Assembly: GCF_000723165.1 (NCBI RefSeq)
Contig: NZ_HG322949.1
Span: 3,004,782-3,068,781, forward strand
Source: Janthinobacterium agaricidamnosum NBRC 102515 = DSM 9628
GTDB taxonomy: Bacteria > Pseudomonadota > Gammaproteobacteria > Burkholderiales > Burkholderiaceae_D
Direction of reading: 5' to 3'
Length of the DNA: 64,000 nt
Positions 62,757-64,000 of the stretch are shown piece by piece. Numbering within the stretch: position 1 is the first letter of the stretch; every line of letters begins with the position of its first letter. The notes under the pieces were generated by a model that made no database searches, had not been told where the DNA came from, and saw only the letters and a program-made list of their open reading frames with translations. The translations under genes were made by a program, and so were the position numbers.

Positions 62757-64000
62757 TCACGTCAGCAGCCGCACCACGTCATTAACGATGGCCAGCGCCA
62801 TCAAGGCCATCACCAGCCACAGTCCGAGGCGCTGGCCAATTTCGCCGATACGCTCCGGCACCGGGCGTCCGGTCAAAACTTCCAGCGAATAATACAGCAA
62901 ATGTCCGCCATCTAGAACCGGAATGGGTAGCAAATTCATCACGCCCAGACTGATACTGACAAAGGCGATGAAACTCAGGTAGCTTACCAGGCCGATGCGC
63001 GCGGTCTGCCCGGCATAATCGGCGATGGTGATCGGCCCCGTGACATTCTTCAGCGACACTTGCCCGGTCAGCATGCGGCCCATCATTTTCAGGCTGGTGA
63101 TGCTGGTGTCCCATACCTTGGCGGCCGCCTTGCCCAGCGCGACCGGCGCACTGGAGGCCACGGTAATCATATCCGGCGCCAGCGCCACTTCCGCCTTGAT
63201 CTTACCAACTGTTACAGCTGGTTTTCCCGGCTTGTCGACAGGCTCGGATTCGACCACCGGCGTCACCGGCAGCAGCAGGTCGCGGCCGTCGCGGCGCAGC
63301 GCCACTTGCAGCGTTGCACCGTTGGCGGCGCGGATCCGTTCGATGAAGGCGATGCCGTCGGCCACCGGCCGGCCGTCGATCGCCAGGATCAGGTCGCCGC
63401 TGCGCAAGCCGGCCAATGCGGCCGCCCCGCCCGGCATGACCTGCCCCAGCACCGGCAGCGGGCGCGCCAGCACGATGCCGGCCTGGCCCAGCAGGTCGCC
63501 TTCCAGGTCGAGACCGGCCAGCGCGCCGACCGGCAGCAGCAGGCTTTGGCGGCCGCGGCCGGGACGTTCGACGTCCAGCCGCACGTCGCGCTTGTCGAGC
63601 GTGGCAGCGATCATTTGCCAGCGCAAATCGCCCCAGCCGGCGACTGCCTTGCCATTCAGCGCGGTGACGGTGTCGCCGCCATGCAGGCCGGCCTGGAACG
63701 CCGCCGACGCCGGCGGCGGCGGGCCGACCTTGCTGGACGGCTCGGCGATGCCATGCATGTACAGGCCGGCAAACAGCACGATGGCCAGCAAAAAATTGGT
63801 CAGCGGTCCGGCCGCGACGATGGCAAACCGCTTCCACACGCTTTGGCGGGTGAATTCGCGCGCCAGATCATGACCGCTCAAGACCAGTTCGGGATCGCGG
63901 CTGTCCAGCATCTTGACGTAGCCGCCCAGCGGCAGCGCCGAAATCGCCCACTCGGTCTGGTCCGGGCCGAAACGGCGCGAATACACCACCTTGCCCAGGC
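62757..64000 (-). CDS. rseP: RIP metalloprotease RseP (5' part outside window)
   Basis: Site-2 intramembrane protease that cleaves RseA to release sigma-E; only the last 414 residues are visible. The frame is open to the window edge, so the start and the HExxH zinc motif lie beyond position 64000. Visible parts are the membrane-reentrant segment (VYSRRFGPDQTEWAISALPL, GGYVKMLDSRDPE), two PDZ domains (GLHGGDTVTALNGKAVAGW; GLRSGDLILAIDGRPVADG) and the C-terminal motif MNLLPIPVLDGGHLLYYSLE with the zinc-ligand Asp. It heads the bamA-skp-lpx operon. Confidence 0.95.
   Translation of the reverse strand, partial: LGKVVYSRRFGPDQTEWAISALPLGGYVKMLDSRDPELVLSGHDLAREFTRQSVWKRFAIVAAGPLTNFLLAIVLFAGLYMHGIAEPSSKVGPPPPASAAFQAGLHGGDTVTALNGKAVAGWGDLRWQMIAATLDKRDVRLDVERPGRGRQSLLLPVGALAGLDLEGDLLGQAGIVLARPLPVLGQVMPGGAAALAGLRSGDLILAIDGRPVADGIAFIERIRAANGATLQVALRRDGRDLLLPVTPVVESEPVDKPGKPAVTVGKIKAEVALAPDMITVASSAPVALGKAAAKVWDTSITSLKMMGRMLTGQVSLKNVTGPITIADYAGQTARIGLVSYLSFIAFVSISLGVMNLLPIPVLDGGHLLYYSLEVLTGRPVPERIGEIGQRLGLWLVMALMALAIVNDVVRLLT

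Overview
This window is a GC-rich bacterial chromosome segment. The gene order and protein types point to a betaproteobacterium of the Oxalobacteraceae type (Janthinobacterium, Duganella or Massilia-like). The main evidence is the block rseP-bamA-skp-lpxD-fabZ-lpxA-lpxB-rnhB-rRNA methyltransferase, the guaA-guaB-DUF4124-ratB-ratA-smpB block, divergent ppsA/ppsR, and a short betaproteobacterial H-NS. The genus is an inference; no rRNA gene is present.

0-5 kb: a subtilisin-type protease, then a nitric-oxide defence locus (nsrR facing hmp, with a hemerythrin gene upstream of hmp) carrying recognisable NsrR-type operators. 5-16 kb: a complete malonate decarboxylase operon on the minus strand (mdcA-B-C-D-E-madL-madM-mdcG-H) with divergent mdcR. 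It is followed by a type II thioesterase and the 3' stump of a peptide-exporting ABC transporter, which look like leftovers of a non-ribosomal peptide locus. A GntP-family permease overlaps the end of mdcR.

16-30 kb: an accessory region with a TonB-dependent receptor, two adjacent broken genes (one nonsense codon, one frameshift), an aromatic amino-acid-type permease, a lipoprotein SodC, a secreted metallo-beta-lactamase-fold protein, a phosphopantetheinyl transferase, and a Fur-controlled FecI sigma factor whose FecR partner is cut off by a repeat element. A LysR regulator is divergent from ridA and phzF-like genes. 30-40 kb: a Fic/Doc-fold protein lacking its catalytic histidine, a TetR-MFS-aldehyde dehydrogenase unit with three spaced operators, a LacI/PhyH pair, an unrecognised protein, a DUF455 ferritin-like protein, an aminotransferase remnant and a YefM-YoeB toxin-antitoxin pair with an odd repeat-rich leader.

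40-64 kb is mostly conserved core: GMP synthesis, RatA/RatB, SmpB, two lipoproteins (one FlgO-like), H-NS, QmcA/NfeD, PEP synthase with its regulator, a RocR-type receiver-EAL protein with a lost catalytic base, and the outer-membrane/lipid A operon running off the right edge inside rseP.

Two families of small non-autonomous repeats are scattered through the window. One is a 158-bp MITE with IS5-type ends and TNA target duplications (two full copies plus a shrunken one). The other is a roughly 100-130 bp inverted-repeat element (four copies) whose inner stem shows a compensatory base change and whose ends supply or abut stop codons.
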